Assembly: GCF_003001675.1 (NCBI RefSeq)
Contig: NZ_PVYW01000022.1
Coordinates: 62,001 to 126,000, forward strand
Source: Cohnella sp. SGD-V74
GTDB taxonomy: Bacteria > Bacillota > Bacilli > Paenibacillales > Paenibacillaceae
DNA: 64,000 nucleotides
Direction: 5' to 3'
Shown: one piece after another, positions 51,575-59,825 of the stretch
Numbering within the stretch: position 1 is the stretch's first letter
Layout: every line of letters begins with the position of its first letter
The notes under the pieces: model-generated
Seen by the model: only the letters and a program-made list of their open reading frames with translations
Databases searched by the model: none
Told to the model about the DNA's origin: nothing
Position numbers and translations under genes: made by a program

Positions 51575-52768
51575 CTACACTATCTCGACTCCCGGCAAAC
51601 CGTCGGGAAACCGGCTCCAATCTTGAAGCATTTCCCCATCCGTCAGCAGGCAAGCGTCCAATTCCGCAATCAGCCGTTCCCGTTCCAGGTCGATGCCGAT
51701 AAACACCACTTTATTGATGCGGTCTCCGTACCGGTCGTCCCAGTTCTCGGCCGCTTCCGGCTCCTCGTTCAGAAGGGCTTCGCGTTCCTCTTGCGGCAGC
51801 GCTGCGATCCAGTACCCCGAAGGCCCGAATTGGATGGAAGGGCCGGCCTGGCTGAGGCTTTGGCCGATGTCGTTGCGGGAGGCCAGCCAGATCATGCCTT
51901 TGGCGCGAACGACTTCGGGCGGCCATTCCTTCATCCAGCTCGCCAACCGTTCGGGATGAAACGGCTTCTGCCGCTCGTACACGAAAGAGGAGATGCCGTA
52001 TTCTTCGGTTTCCGGCGTGTGGACGGGCTTCTCCATTTCCTTGATCCAGCCCGCGGATCGGCTGGCCTCTTCGTAATCGAACAGGCCGGTATTCAAGATT
52101 TCCCGAGGATCGACGCTCCCGTTGACGGTTCGAACCAGCTTCGCCCTTGGCTGCAGCTTGCGAAGCACGCCCTCCAGCTCGTCCAGCTCTTCATCGGCAA
52201 GCTTGTCGCATTTATTCAGCAGCAGCACGTCGCAAAATTCGATCTGATCGATAAGCAGATCGACGACGTCCCGCGTATCGTCCTCCCCTACGGCCTGATT
52301 GCGTTCCAGCAGCGATTCCCCGGAAGAGAAGTCATGCCAGAAACGATACGCGTCGACGACGGTAACCATGCAATCGAGTCGGCACAGCTGCGACAGATCG
52401 ATCCCTTGTGCTTCATCGCTGTAGGCGAACGTCTGGGCTACAGGCACAGGCTCGCCTACGCCCGTCGATTCGATCAGAATATAATCGAAGCGATTTTCCT
52501 TGGCCAGCTTCTCCACCTCGACCAGCAAATCCTCGCGCAGCGTGCAGCAGATGCAGCCGTTGGACATCTCCACAAGCTTCTCGTCGATTCGCGACAATCC
52601 GCCCCCCTCTTTAATCAGCGAAGCGTCGATGTTGACTTCGCTCAGATCGTTGACGATGACGGCGATTTTCAGCCCGTGCCGATGGTTCAGCACGTGATTG
52701 AGCACGGTCGTTTTGCCCGAGCCCAGATACCCGCTCAATACGGTTACCGGAATTTTGTTTGGAGTCAT
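51575..52768 (-). CDS. CobW/COG0523-family metal-chaperone GTPase (copy 1)
   Basis: 397 residues: Walker A 'GYLGSGKTT' (13-21), the metal-binding C-x-C-C motif Cys72/74/75 in '[10 protein letters not shown]', Walker B-like '[11 protein letters not shown]', guanine motif 'LNKCD', and a C-terminal CobW domain. Members use GTP to deliver metal to proteins under zinc limitation. It is the last of three genes after a Zur box. GGGTGG is 5 bases before ATG 52768. It is tail to tail with the response regulator; a short hairpin ATCCCGAACGGGAT (51551-51564) without T run lies between. Confidence 0.9.
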   Translation of the reverse strand: MTPNKIPVTVLSGYLGSGKTTVLNHVLNHRHGLKIAVIVNDLSEVNIDASLIKEGGGLSRIDEKLVEMSNGCICCTLREDLLVEVEKLAKENRFDYILIESTGVGEPVPVAQTFAYSDEAQGIDLSQLCRLDCMVTVVDAYRFWHDFSSGESLLERNQAVGEDDTRDVVDLLIDQIEFCDVLLLNKCDKLADEELDELEGVLRKLQPRAKLVRTVNGSVDPREILNTGLFDYEEASRSAGWIKEMEKPVHTPETEEYGISSFVYERQKPFHPERLASWMKEWPPEVVRAKGMIWLASRNDIGQSLSQAGPSIQFGPSGYWIAALPQEEREALLNEEPEAAENWDDRYGDRINKVVFIGIDLERERLIAELDACLLTDGEMLQDWSRFPDGLPGVEIV

Positions 52769-52770
52769 TT

Positions 52771-53307
52771 TTACCACCCTTTTCTTTGATAGAACCGTTC
52801 GGCGGCCCGCTGCAGCAGCAAGCAAAACGAACGGTTATGACCGATGTAGAAGGAGGACAAATCGTATCGGCCGCGCGAGGCCTCGAACGTGACCAGCAGG
52901 CGGTGCCGCATTTCCCGCATCGCAAGGCGCACGAATCGATCCGCCTGCTCCGATGCGAACAGCGTCATATACGCATACAGCGAATGATCCTCCGGCTCGT
53001 CGAGAACGCTGACCCCGGCGCAGGAAAACTCGGTTTGGACGTTCATCCTCTTCAGCAGCGCTAACGCGCCGAGAAGCTCGGCATCCACTTCGATGTTTCC
53101 CAAATGCGCCGTTTGCTTGGCTCTTCTTCGGAGCTTGGTTCGCTCCAGCCAGCTCTCCAACTCCGCTTCCCTTCGCTTCCAGCTTTCCGCCGAATGAACG
53201 CTGATCACCTTTTCCGCATCGTTGTCGATGCCGGCGACATAGGCCACGAGGCCTCCCCCTCTCCGGGCAAACGAGCGCCGCAGGTGATAAGGCAGCCTGC
53301 GGCGCAT
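52771..53307 (-). CDS. conserved protein of unknown function in the Zur operon
   Basis: 178 residues, not recognised. Basic N-terminus with 'AGIDNDAEKVISVHSAESWKRREAELESWL', a helical acidic/basic middle, then 'NVQTEFSCAGVSVLDEPEDHSLYAYMTLF', and an aromatic C-terminus. No signal peptide or membrane segment. Only two Cys residues, so no classical zinc site. It fits between two CobW genes with gaps of 2 and 14 bases, implying co-expression under zinc starvation. The ribosome site (AGGGAC region) is weak, so the exact start is open. Confidence 0.7.
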   Translation of the reverse strand: MRRRLPYHLRRSFARRGGGLVAYVAGIDNDAEKVISVHSAESWKRREAELESWLERTKLRRRAKQTAHLGNIEVDAELLGALALLKRMNVQTEFSCAGVSVLDEPEDHSLYAYMTLFASEQADRFVRLAMREMRHRLLVTFEASRGRYDLSSFYIGHNRSFCLLLQRAAERFYQRKGW

Positions 53308-53321
53308 GTCCCTGTTCCGTT

Positions 53322-54533
53322 TTATTGAAATGTCGGCAGCGGGTCGTTGAACAGCCGCCAGTTGCCCTTCATCTCGGATTCCGTCAACAGCGCCTCATCC
53401 AGACTGCGCGTAATGTTCTCCCTGTCCAGTCCGACGCCGATCAACACCAGCTTGGTCACACGATCTCCCCACTCGTCGTCCCAGTCGGGAGATTTGGGAA
53501 AATCATGCTCGCTGCCGAAATAAAGGCGCTTCTCGTCGTCGCTCAGCGCGGCCACCCATAATCCGGCAGGAGACATCTGACGGGATGCCCCGGCTTGGCT
53601 GAACGAGATCGCCATGCTGTTGCGGGTAGCTACCCACATGATCCCCTTCGACCGTACGACCTCTTTAGGCCAGTCGCCGAGCCAGGTCAGCAAACGTTCA
53701 GGATGAAACGGGATTTTACGCGAGTACACGAACGACGAGATCCCGTATTCCTCGGTTTCCGGCGTATGGTGGTCCTTCTGCAGCTCCTGAATCCATCCGG
53801 CGGAGCGGCTGGCCTCTTCGAAATCGAACAGATGCGTATTGAGAATGTCCTTAGGATCGACTTTGCCGTGGCTCGTACGGATGATTCTCGCTCGCGGCTG
53901 AAGTCCTCTCAGCGCCGTCTCCAATTGATCGAGCTCGGCTTCGCCGACCATATCGCATTTATTGATGACGAGCACGTCGCAAAATTCGACCTGATCGGTC
54001 AGCAGGTGCACGACGCCTCTCGCATCGCCCTCTCCGGCTTCCTGATTCCGGTCTCTGAGCGTATCCCGAGTGTTGAAATCCTGCCAGAAGTGATACGCGT
54101 CCACTACCGTTACCATGCAGTCGAGACGGGTAAGCTTGGATAAATCGATGCCCTGCTCTTCGTCGACGTAAGTGAAGGTTTGAGCGACCGGCAGCGGCTC
54201 TCCGACTCCGGTCGATTCGATCAGAATGTAATCGAACCGTTTCTCCTTCGCCAGCCGCTCTACTTCCTGAAGCAGGTCGTCGCGCAGCGTGCAGCAGATA
54301 CAGCCGTTCGACATTTCCACCAGCTTTTCGTCCGTGCGGCTCAGCCCTCCCCCGTCCCGAACGAGATCGGCATCGATATTGACCTCGCTCAGATCGTTGA
54401 CGATGACCGCGACCTTCAGGCCTTCCCTGTTATTGAGCACATGGTTCAAAATCGTCGTCTTGCCTGCGCCCAGATAGCCGCTCAGCACCGTAACCGGAAT
54501 TTTTTGCTCCTCTTCCTTCGTCAATACGCTCAT
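53322..54533 (-). CDS. CobW/COG0523-family metal-chaperone GTPase (copy 2)
   Basis: 403 residues: Walker A 'GYLGAGKTT' (19-27), Cys78/80/81 in '[10 protein letters not shown]', '[11 protein letters not shown]' and 'INKCD'. It is closely similar to copy 1 across the whole length, with shared blocks such as 'EVNIDA' and '[10 protein letters not shown]', pointing to an in-operon duplication that later diverged. AAGGAG lies 10 bases before the ATG. A Zur box lies about 90 bases upstream, making this the first gene of the operon. Confidence 0.9.
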   Translation of the reverse strand: MSVLTKEEEQKIPVTVLSGYLGAGKTTILNHVLNNREGLKVAVIVNDLSEVNIDADLVRDGGGLSRTDEKLVEMSNGCICCTLRDDLLQEVERLAKEKRFDYILIESTGVGEPLPVAQTFTYVDEEQGIDLSKLTRLDCMVTVVDAYHFWQDFNTRDTLRDRNQEAGEGDARGVVHLLTDQVEFCDVLVINKCDMVGEAELDQLETALRGLQPRARIIRTSHGKVDPKDILNTHLFDFEEASRSAGWIQELQKDHHTPETEEYGISSFVYSRKIPFHPERLLTWLGDWPKEVVRSKGIMWVATRNSMAISFSQAGASRQMSPAGLWVAALSDDEKRLYFGSEHDFPKSPDWDDEWGDRVTKLVLIGVGLDRENITRSLDEALLTESEMKGNWRLFNDPLPTFQ

Positions 54534-54620
54534 CTTTTTTCCGCTCCTTCTTAGGCCAATCTAGATAACGGATTTCGTTGGCCATCGCGAAAGTTTCGAT
54601 AACCCGCACCGCTCTGATTT

Positions 54621-54640
54621 ATGCGTAATTTTTACGATTA
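54621..54640 (-). promoter_or_regulatory. Zur box of the CobW operon
   Basis: ATGCGTAATTTTTACGATTA contains CGTAAT-T-TTTACG, one mismatch from the perfect palindrome at 58879 and close to the Bacillus Zur consensus. It lies 88 bases upstream of the CobW copy 2 start and just after the AbrB gene stop. Confidence 0.85.
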
Positions 54641-54644
54641 TCAG

Positions 54645-54896
54645 TCAAGAAAACTGCCGCTTCATCTCTTCGATGCAGTCCCGGCTCACCATTTTCCCTC
54701 GAAAATAAACCAGATTTTCCGAGCTTCCCGTGAAAATGCACGTAGGTTCATACTTGCGAAGCATGATCCGCTCTCCGTCCACGAAGATTTCAATCGGATC
54801 CTTCTCCCCGATGCCCATCGTACGGCGCAATTCGATCGGGAGGACGATTCTCCCCAATTCGTCGACTTTGCGGACGATGCCTGTCGCTTTCATCAT
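54645..54896 (-). CDS. AbrB/SpoVT-type transition-state regulator
   Basis: 83 residues with the swapped-hairpin AbrB domain at the N-terminus ('ATGIVRKVDELGRIVLPIELRRTMGI', then 'DPIEIFVDGERIMLRKYEP') and a short C-terminal part. GGAGGAG is 6 bases before the first of two adjacent ATGs. AbrB proteins are DNA-binding dimers or tetramers controlling post-exponential genes. The gene is directly downstream of the AAA ATPase gene (26 bases). Confidence 0.9.
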   Translation of the reverse strand: MMKATGIVRKVDELGRIVLPIELRRTMGIGEKDPIEIFVDGERIMLRKYEPTCIFTGSSENLVYFRGKMVSRDCIEEMKRQFS

Positions 54897-54922
54897 GCGC
54901 TGCTCCTCCTCTGGCGATTCTC

Positions 54923-55762
54923 TTACGGCGCTCCGGCGTTCGCGTACTCTCTGCTGCCGGTCGCTCGGGGCTTGTATTCGGTAAAAGCGGTCTCAATATG
55001 CGCCTGAAGCAGCGGACTGTCCTCGATGATCGCTTTGCGCTTCGCTTTAAGGATAATCTGCTCCATATCCGCAAAGCTGCACCCGGCGAGCAGCTCCGAA
55101 GCCGCTCGATGAACGGTTCCCCGACTCTCGAAAGCTCCGATCAACAGCGAAATGAACTCGTTGCGGCTGGCTTCCTCCGGCATGCCGTACGTCATTTTCG
55201 TATCGAAACGGCGCCAGACGGCATGATCCAGCTCCTCCTCCAAATTCGTCGCGGCTACGAAAACGCTGTCCCCTTCGAATTCGTCCAGACACTGCAGCAG
55301 CGTGTTCACCGCTCTGGCCATTTCCTTGACTTCGTCGTTGTTCTCCCGGGTCCTGGCCACCGCGTCGAACTCATCCAGAAACAGTACGCAGGGCGAGCCT
55401 TTGGCGTAATCGAATATTTTGCGAATGTTGCTTCCCGTCTCTCCCAGATGGCTGTGAATGATCGCGTCGAGCCGAACCAAGATGAGCGGCAGCTCGAGCC
55501 GGGCTGCCAGATAGAAGGCGGTCAGCGTCTTGCCGGTGCCCGGCGGGCCGAACATGACGACTTTGTTGGGAATCGGCACATCGTATTGCTCGAATTTGTC
55601 CTTCATGCCGAGAATCGTAATAAACTCCTCGACGATTTGCCGGTTAACCGGCGGCAGAACAATACGTTTGACCTTCCTTGCGCATTCTTTAACCTCGTAG
55701 TAGGTGCCCATGTCGATGCCCTTGGACCGGGGGAGGCGCAGATTTGCTTTGTTTTTGCTCAT
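54923..55762 (-). CDS. AAA family ATPase
   Basis: 279 residues, a single AAA module: Walker A 'GPPGTGKT' (72-79), Walker B 'LFLDEFDA' (127-134), sensor-1 Asn in 'VFVAATNLEEELD', arginine-finger region 'DHAVWRRFDTKM'. No protease or other fused domain. The N-terminal 60 residues are helical and basic. Single AAA modules of this FtsH/Spastin-like type in bacteria often lack known roles. It is flanked by DUF3024 (14-base gap) and AbrB genes, and does not overlap the Zur-boxed genes functionally in any obvious way. Confidence 0.85.
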   Translation of the reverse strand: MSKNKANLRLPRSKGIDMGTYYEVKECARKVKRIVLPPVNRQIVEEFITILGMKDKFEQYDVPIPNKVVMFGPPGTGKTLTAFYLAARLELPLILVRLDAIIHSHLGETGSNIRKIFDYAKGSPCVLFLDEFDAVARTRENNDEVKEMARAVNTLLQCLDEFEGDSVFVAATNLEEELDHAVWRRFDTKMTYGMPEEASRNEFISLLIGAFESRGTVHRAASELLAGCSFADMEQIILKAKRKAIIEDSPLLQAHIETAFTEYKPRATGSREYANAGAP

Positions 55763-55776
55763 TCTTGAGAAGCTCC

Positions 55777-56124
55777 TTAATTAATCAATGCCGGGGAAGT
55801 CCAGAAAACCCCCTCCCGGTCCAGCTCTACTCGCTCCAGCTGACGCTCGAAGTCGGGACACGGCGTTATCGAAGGAACCAAACTCCACTCGCCGTCGTCA
55901 TCCAGCGCATAGACGCTCCATATGCCCCGTTCGAGACGAAATTGCGCGATTGCCGTACGGGTCCATTGCCGGCTGCCGTAATCCGGTCGCTCCTCCGACA
56001 AGGTGAGCCGATCGCCGTCCCATGCGTATTTTAAGCGAACGGACGCACGAACCTCCCGAGGGACCTTCAAATCGATATATCCATCCAAAAGCTTCCCGAG
56101 TCTTCGGATCGTAAACGGGTCCAT
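55777..56124 (-). CDS. DUF3024 family protein
   Basis: 115 residues. 'LLDGYIDLKVPREVRASVRL', 'LTLSEERPDYGSRQWTRTAI' and 'AQFRLERGIWSVYALDDDGEW' follow the DUF3024 pattern (short basic/aromatic proteins of unknown role). The start at 56124 has AGGTGA 7 bases upstream; the frame is open 13 codons further up. First gene of the DUF3024-AAA-AbrB cluster. Confidence 0.72.
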   Translation of the reverse strand: MDPFTIRRLGKLLDGYIDLKVPREVRASVRLKYAWDGDRLTLSEERPDYGSRQWTRTAIAQFRLERGIWSVYALDDDGEWSLVPSITPCPDFERQLERVELDREGVFWTSPALIN

Positions 56125-56216
56125 CCCTCTTTCACCTCGTCCTGTGCGAATACAAATCCGCAACGCCGAAACGGCGTCCTATTAAGACGACCGATTCGGC
56201 ATTCGGCGACTGCGTT

Positions 56217-57308
56217 CTACTCGTTCAACGCCTTCTTCAAAGCTTCCAGATTGCTTCTCATAATAGCGATATAGTCCTGGTTGTTGCCGACTTCCTCTTC
56301 CGTCAGTCCTTCGAGCGGATTAAGCACATCCGTCCGGGCGCCCAGTTCGTCCGCCACCGTCTGTGCCACCTTCGGATCGACCAGCGTCTCGAAGAAGATC
56401 GTCTTGACTTGGTGCTCCTTGGCGAATTCCACGATTTCCGCCATTTCGTTCGGGGACGGCTCCTGATCGGGAGACAGCCCCGAAATCGGAAGCTGCGTAA
56501 GTCCGTAGCGCTTGGCGAGATAGCCGAATGCCGCGTGCTGCGTCACGAACTCCTTGCGTTTGGCGCCGCCCAGCTCCGTCTTGAACGCCTCGTCCAGTTC
56601 CTGCAGCTTGGCGATATACGCGTCGGCGTTTTTCTTGTAATCGTCCTTGCGGTCCGGATCGGCCTTCGCGAAGGCGTCGGCGATCGCAGCAACCTGCTGT
56701 TGGGCCAGCACCGGATCGAGCCATACGTGCGGATCGAGCACATGCTCGTGTTCATCCGCGTGTTCGTCTCCATGCTCGTCGGCATGCTCGTCTTCGTCCG
56801 CATGTTCATCTGCATGTTCATCTGCGTGTTCTTCTTCGTCAGCATGCTCATCCGCGTGTTCTTCTTCATGTCCGTGCTCATGCTCGTGCGGCAGGCCTTC
56901 CATCAGCTCGATGCCCTCGCTCGCCTTCACGACGATCCGCTTGTCGCTCGCCGCGCTTGCCAGCGCGTCTTCGACCCATTCCTCTACGAGTCCGTTGTAC
57001 ACGAAAATATCGGCTTCCTTCACTTTGACCATGTCCTGCGGCGAAGGCTCCCAATCGTGCGGCTCCGTTCCCGGAGGAACGAGCGCGACGACGTCGGCGT
57101 ATTCCCCTCCCACCTGCTTGCTGAACTCGTACATCGGATAAAAAGTCGTGACGACTTTCAGCTTGGCGGCTTCCGCGGCGCTCGCGCTGCCCGAAGGCTC
57201 CGCGCTGCCCGACGCCGTGCCGGTCGGCTGATCGTTCTTGCTGCAGCCCGCCAGCGCCAAAGCCAATCCCGCTATCAATACGATCGATGTCTTAAATCCT
57301 TTTTTCAC
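56217..57308 (-). CDS. znuA: zinc ABC transporter substrate-binding lipoprotein
   Basis: 363 residues. Lipoprotein signal with lipobox LAGC, then a cluster A-I metal-binding fold: 'VTTFYPMYEFSKQVGGEYAD', 'GTEPHDWEPSPQD' (first His ligand), 'DPHVWLDPVLAQ' (second His ligand), 'TQHAAFGYLAKRYGL' (third His ligand) and C-terminal 'ETLVDPKVAQTVADEL'. Residues about 150-200 are an acidic, His-rich loop with repeats of His-Ala-Asp-Glu, typical of zinc-specific ZnuA/AdcA but long. The GTG start has GGGAGG 10 bases upstream. Operon znuC-znuB-znuA after a Zur box. Confidence 0.93.
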   Translation of the reverse strand: MKKGFKTSIVLIAGLALALAGCSKNDQPTGTASGSAEPSGSASAAEAAKLKVVTTFYPMYEFSKQVGGEYADVVALVPPGTEPHDWEPSPQDMVKVKEADIFVYNGLVEEWVEDALASAASDKRIVVKASEGIELMEGLPHEHEHGHEEEHADEHADEEEHADEHADEHADEDEHADEHGDEHADEHEHVLDPHVWLDPVLAQQQVAAIADAFAKADPDRKDDYKKNADAYIAKLQELDEAFKTELGGAKRKEFVTQHAAFGYLAKRYGLTQLPISGLSPDQEPSPNEMAEIVEFAKEHQVKTIFFETLVDPKVAQTVADELGARTDVLNPLEGLTEEEVGNNQDYIAIMRSNLEALKKALNE

Positions 57309-57336
57309 CGTTATTTTTCCTCCCGAAATCCGATAT

Positions 57337-58149
57337 TCATAGAAGTTTCCTGATTTTATAGGTCGCTTTCCTTATTCCGATTCCCGCAATGAGGAGCACC
57401 AACAGTACGAAAGCGATCGTTCCCCCAGGAGGCGTGCTCAACTGATAAGAGGCCGCCAGGCCGGAAAATACGCCCGCCAATCCGATGCCCATGGAGATAA
57501 CCAATGCCGCGGCGAAGCTCGGAGCGATCCGAATCGCCAGCGCTGCGGGAAGCACAATAAGGGAAGAGACGAGAAGCACCCCGACGATCGGAATGCTGGC
57601 CGCGACGATCATTCCGGTAATGACGCTGAAGCCGAGCGAGATCCACTTGACCGGGAGCCCGTTCGTCTTCGCCGTCTCCTCGTCGAACGTCATCTGGTAC
57701 AGCGGTCTGCGCATGAAATAAAAAAACGCGCCTCCAACCAAGGCTACCGCGCCCATAAGAAGCAGTTCGGTCCGGTTCACGGCTACGACAGAACCGAATA
57801 AGTAAGAGGTGAAGCTTTTGTTGGTCGCGCGGGCAAGGCTCATCAAGATCACCGCGGTTGACAGCCCGCCGACCATAATAATGGCGACGGACATCTCGCT
57901 GTAGGTTTTGTAGGCTCTTCGCACGTATTCCACCGCGACGGCCCCCGCTACGGCGGCAATAAACCCCGTCAAGGTCGGGTCGATATGAAGATATATTCCT
58001 GCAGCTACGCCGGCGAGCGATACGTGCGACAGCATATCCGCCATTAACGCCTGCCTGCGAAGCATCAGATAAACTCCCAAAGCCGAAGCGATGAGCGCGA
58101 TTATCCCACCGGCGCAAAATGCCCGCTGCATGAAGTCGTAGTGCAGCAT
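57337..58149 (-). CDS. znuB: zinc ABC transporter permease
   Basis: 270 residues, an ABC-3 family permease with about eight membrane segments: 'MQRAFCAGGIIALIASALGVYLMLRRQALMADMLSHVSLAGVAAG' region is the conserved N-terminus, and 'PIVGVLLVSSLIVLPAALAI' the coupling region. GGAGG is 6 bases before ATG 58149, and the first 49 bases overlap the 3' end of znuC, so translation is coupled. Partner of ZnuC and ZnuA. Confidence 0.92.
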   Translation of the reverse strand: MLHYDFMQRAFCAGGIIALIASALGVYLMLRRQALMADMLSHVSLAGVAAGIYLHIDPTLTGFIAAVAGAVAVEYVRRAYKTYSEMSVAIIMVGGLSTAVILMSLARATNKSFTSYLFGSVVAVNRTELLLMGAVALVGGAFFYFMRRPLYQMTFDEETAKTNGLPVKWISLGFSVITGMIVAASIPIVGVLLVSSLIVLPAALAIRIAPSFAAALVISMGIGLAGVFSGLAASYQLSTPPGGTIAFVLLVLLIAGIGIRKATYKIRKLL

Positions 58150-58808
58150 TTCCAGCCTCCATCTTCTTTGCGTTCCAAGGTAATGCAGCGGTCGAGATAC
58201 TCCGCCATCTCCGTCAGGTTGTGCGTGACCATCACCACAGTCCGGCCGTAATCCTTGACCTGGGCCTGAAGCAGGCGATAAAATCCGAGCCGGCTTTCCT
58301 GGTCCATACCGGTCGTCGGCTCGTCCAGCACAAGCAGGTCCGGCTCCTGGGCAAGCGCCCTGGCGATACACACCTTCTGCTTCTGTCCGCCGGACAATTC
58401 GCCGATCTTGCGATGGCGAAACTCCCACATTCCCACCTGCCGGATCGCATCCTCCGTCATCCGGCGGTCCTCTTGATCGAGCCTGCGCAGCCAGGAGCCT
58501 CTGGCATGTCTGCCGGAACGGACGAATTCCGTAACCGTGCTCGGGAACGCGCCGTTAAAAGCGGCGATCTGCTGCGGAACGTAACCGATCGCCAGCTTGC
58601 CGCCTCCGGCATTGCGCCGGGCCAATTCCACCGTGCCGCTCCAAGGCTTCAGCAGCCCCAGCATCAGCTTAAGCATCGTTGTTTTGGCGGCCCCGTTCTG
58701 ACCCGAGATCGTCACGAATTCCCCGAAAAAAATATCGACGTTCGCCTGCTCCAGACATGGAACGTCCCCGTAACCGAAATTTACGTCTCGCAGCGATACC
58801 ATTCGCAT
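58101..58808 (-). CDS. znuC: zinc ABC transporter ATP-binding protein
   Basis: 235 residues: Walker A 'GQNGAAKT' (36-43, Ala in place of the usual Gly before the Lys), Q-loop 'GYVPQQ', signature 'LSGGQKQK', Walker B 'LLVLDEPTT' and switch His in 'VTHNLTEM'. Zinc ATPases of Firmicutes often carry Ala or Ser at the Walker A position, so I regard it as functional. ATG 58808 follows AGGGGG at 11 bases. The C-terminus is Cys-rich ('WKCCTTTSC'), perhaps from extension over znuB. Confidence 0.92.
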   Translation of the reverse strand: MRMVSLRDVNFGYGDVPCLEQANVDIFFGEFVTISGQNGAAKTTMLKLMLGLLKPWSGTVELARRNAGGGKLAIGYVPQQIAAFNGAFPSTVTEFVRSGRHARGSWLRRLDQEDRRMTEDAIRQVGMWEFRHRKIGELSGGQKQKVCIARALAQEPDLLVLDEPTTGMDQESRLGFYRLLQAQVKDYGRTVVMVTHNLTEMAEYLDRCITLERKEDGGWKCCTTTSCSGHFAPVG

Positions 58809-58878
58809 AAGCGCGCGTTCCCCCTTCCTTCCGTCCGTCACCGCTTCGATCGTTCCGCTCCGGACTTTTTTCAAATTG

Positions 58879-58891
58879 CGTAATTATTACG
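58879..58891 (-). promoter_or_regulatory. Zur box of the znuCBA operon
   Basis: CGTAATTATTACG is a perfect palindrome matching the core of the Bacillus Zur consensus. It lies 70 bases upstream of znuC. Confidence 0.92.
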
Positions 58892-58956
58892 ATTTTCAGT
58901 CATAAAAAAAGCGTTCCAAGGATGACCAAGCCGTGCCCGGCCATGCTTGCGGGAAA

Positions 58957-59106
58957 TTAGCGAGTTTCCCGGTGAAGCGTATATTTCTTGAGACGAGGAC
59001 TATATTTGCGGAGCTCCAGACGGTTGGGGTGCGTTCTTTTGTTTTTCGAGGTCGTGTAGTTGCGATCTCCCGTTTCCGTGCAAGCCAGCGTGACGATCAC
59101 TCTCAT
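58957..59106 (-). CDS. rpmG: 50S ribosomal protein L33, zinc-independent (Cys-poor) paralogue
   Basis: 49 residues: begins '[20 protein letters not shown]', then '[20 protein letters not shown]' and ends 'YTLHRETR'. This is the complete L33 pattern, but only one Cys remains, so the Cys4 zinc ribbon of the main L33 is absent. AAGGAGG lies 7-8 bases before the ATG. A Zur box 30 bases upstream fits the known scheme in which the zinc-free paralogue replaces the zinc-bound one during starvation. Confidence 0.93.
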   Translation of the reverse strand: MRVIVTLACTETGDRNYTTSKNKRTHPNRLELRKYSPRLKKYTLHRETR

Positions 59107-59135
59107 TACGCTCACCTCCTTCGTTCGTATTTAAT

Positions 59136-59150
59136 TGTAATTATTACGCA
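59136..59150 (-). promoter_or_regulatory. Zur box upstream of rpmG
   Basis: TGTAATTATTACGCA shares GTAATTATTACG with the znu site. It lies 30 bases upstream of the rpmG start codon. Confidence 0.88.
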
Positions 59151-59279
59151 TATAGAAAGCATAGCGCCTAAAGACCGGTCTGTCAACGTCTAGTCGGCAA
59201 AGCCGTAAAAGAATTTGAAGAAACAGGCCCCGATCGCAAGCGGCTGGGGACCGCATGCCGGAGCCGTTGGCGGGTTCCT

Positions 59280-59705
59280 TTATTGAAGCTGGCACTCCTC
59301 GCACAGTCCGTATACTTCAAAACGGTGCCGCAAAACTTTGTAGTTGCCGGGCAGGTTCACGTTTTGCTCCATGGGGCAATATTCGAAGGGGAGCGTCTTC
59401 TCGCAGTTGACGCAGATCAAATGATGATGGTGGTGGGAAATGCAGTTCTCCCTGAACTTCAATCCGCCCTCCATAAAATAAAAATGCTCCAGAACCCCCA
59501 TCTCGCTAAGCATGCGGAGATTCCGATAGACGGTATCGAAGCTTACGCTCGGATAAGGGACGACCATCTGGTCGTAGACGTCTTTGGGGGACAGATACCC
59601 GTCGTAATTCGCGAAAATGCCGGCCAGCGTCTTTCTCTGCTCGGTCACTCTCCAGCCGTTTCTGGACATCGTCTCCAGCATGTTTTTTACTTTGTCGTTC
59701 GCCAT
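59280..59705 (-). CDS. zur: Fur-family zinc uptake regulator Zur
   Basis: 141 residues: winged-helix N-domain ('RVTEQRKTLAGIFANYDGYLSP', 'SVSFDTVYRNLRMLSEMGV') and dimerisation domain with the structural zinc site Cys98/101 and Cys135/138 ('ICVNC', 'CEEC') and a run of five His at 91-95. It is adjacent to three Zur boxes, which favours Zur over Fur or PerR. The start at 59705 gives the usual family length; the frame is open 46 codons further but that region has no family match and its upstream part abuts the repeat element. GGGGCGGAA is the nearest ribosome-site candidate. Confidence 0.9.
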   Translation of the reverse strand: MANDKVKNMLETMSRNGWRVTEQRKTLAGIFANYDGYLSPKDVYDQMVVPYPSVSFDTVYRNLRMLSEMGVLEHFYFMEGGLKFRENCISHHHHHLICVNCEKTLPFEYCPMEQNVNLPGNYKVLRHRFEVYGLCEECQLQ

Positions 59706-59825
59706 TTCCGCCCCAACCGTTCCCTTCGCCCGAAATTTGCAGATTTCGCAGCGGACATTGTCTATCCTTCGTATTTTACCAAGAACGAGGACATTTGTCA
59801 TATGGCTCGACGTGAGGGGCGGGTT

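Noticed and set aside
56160-56180. Terminator after znuA (ACGCCG-AAA-CGGCGT)
   Set aside because: The stem is only 6 bp and no T run follows on the minus strand, so it is not listed as a feature.
58101-58808. znuC as a dead ATPase because Walker A has Ala before Lys
   Set aside because: Zinc ATPases of Firmicutes often carry Ala or Ser there, and all other ATPase motifs are intact.
58900-58930. Possible noncoding RNA or terminator between znuC and rpmG
   Set aside because: An A-rich run is present but no convincing stem; the space is explained by the Zur box and the end of rpmG.
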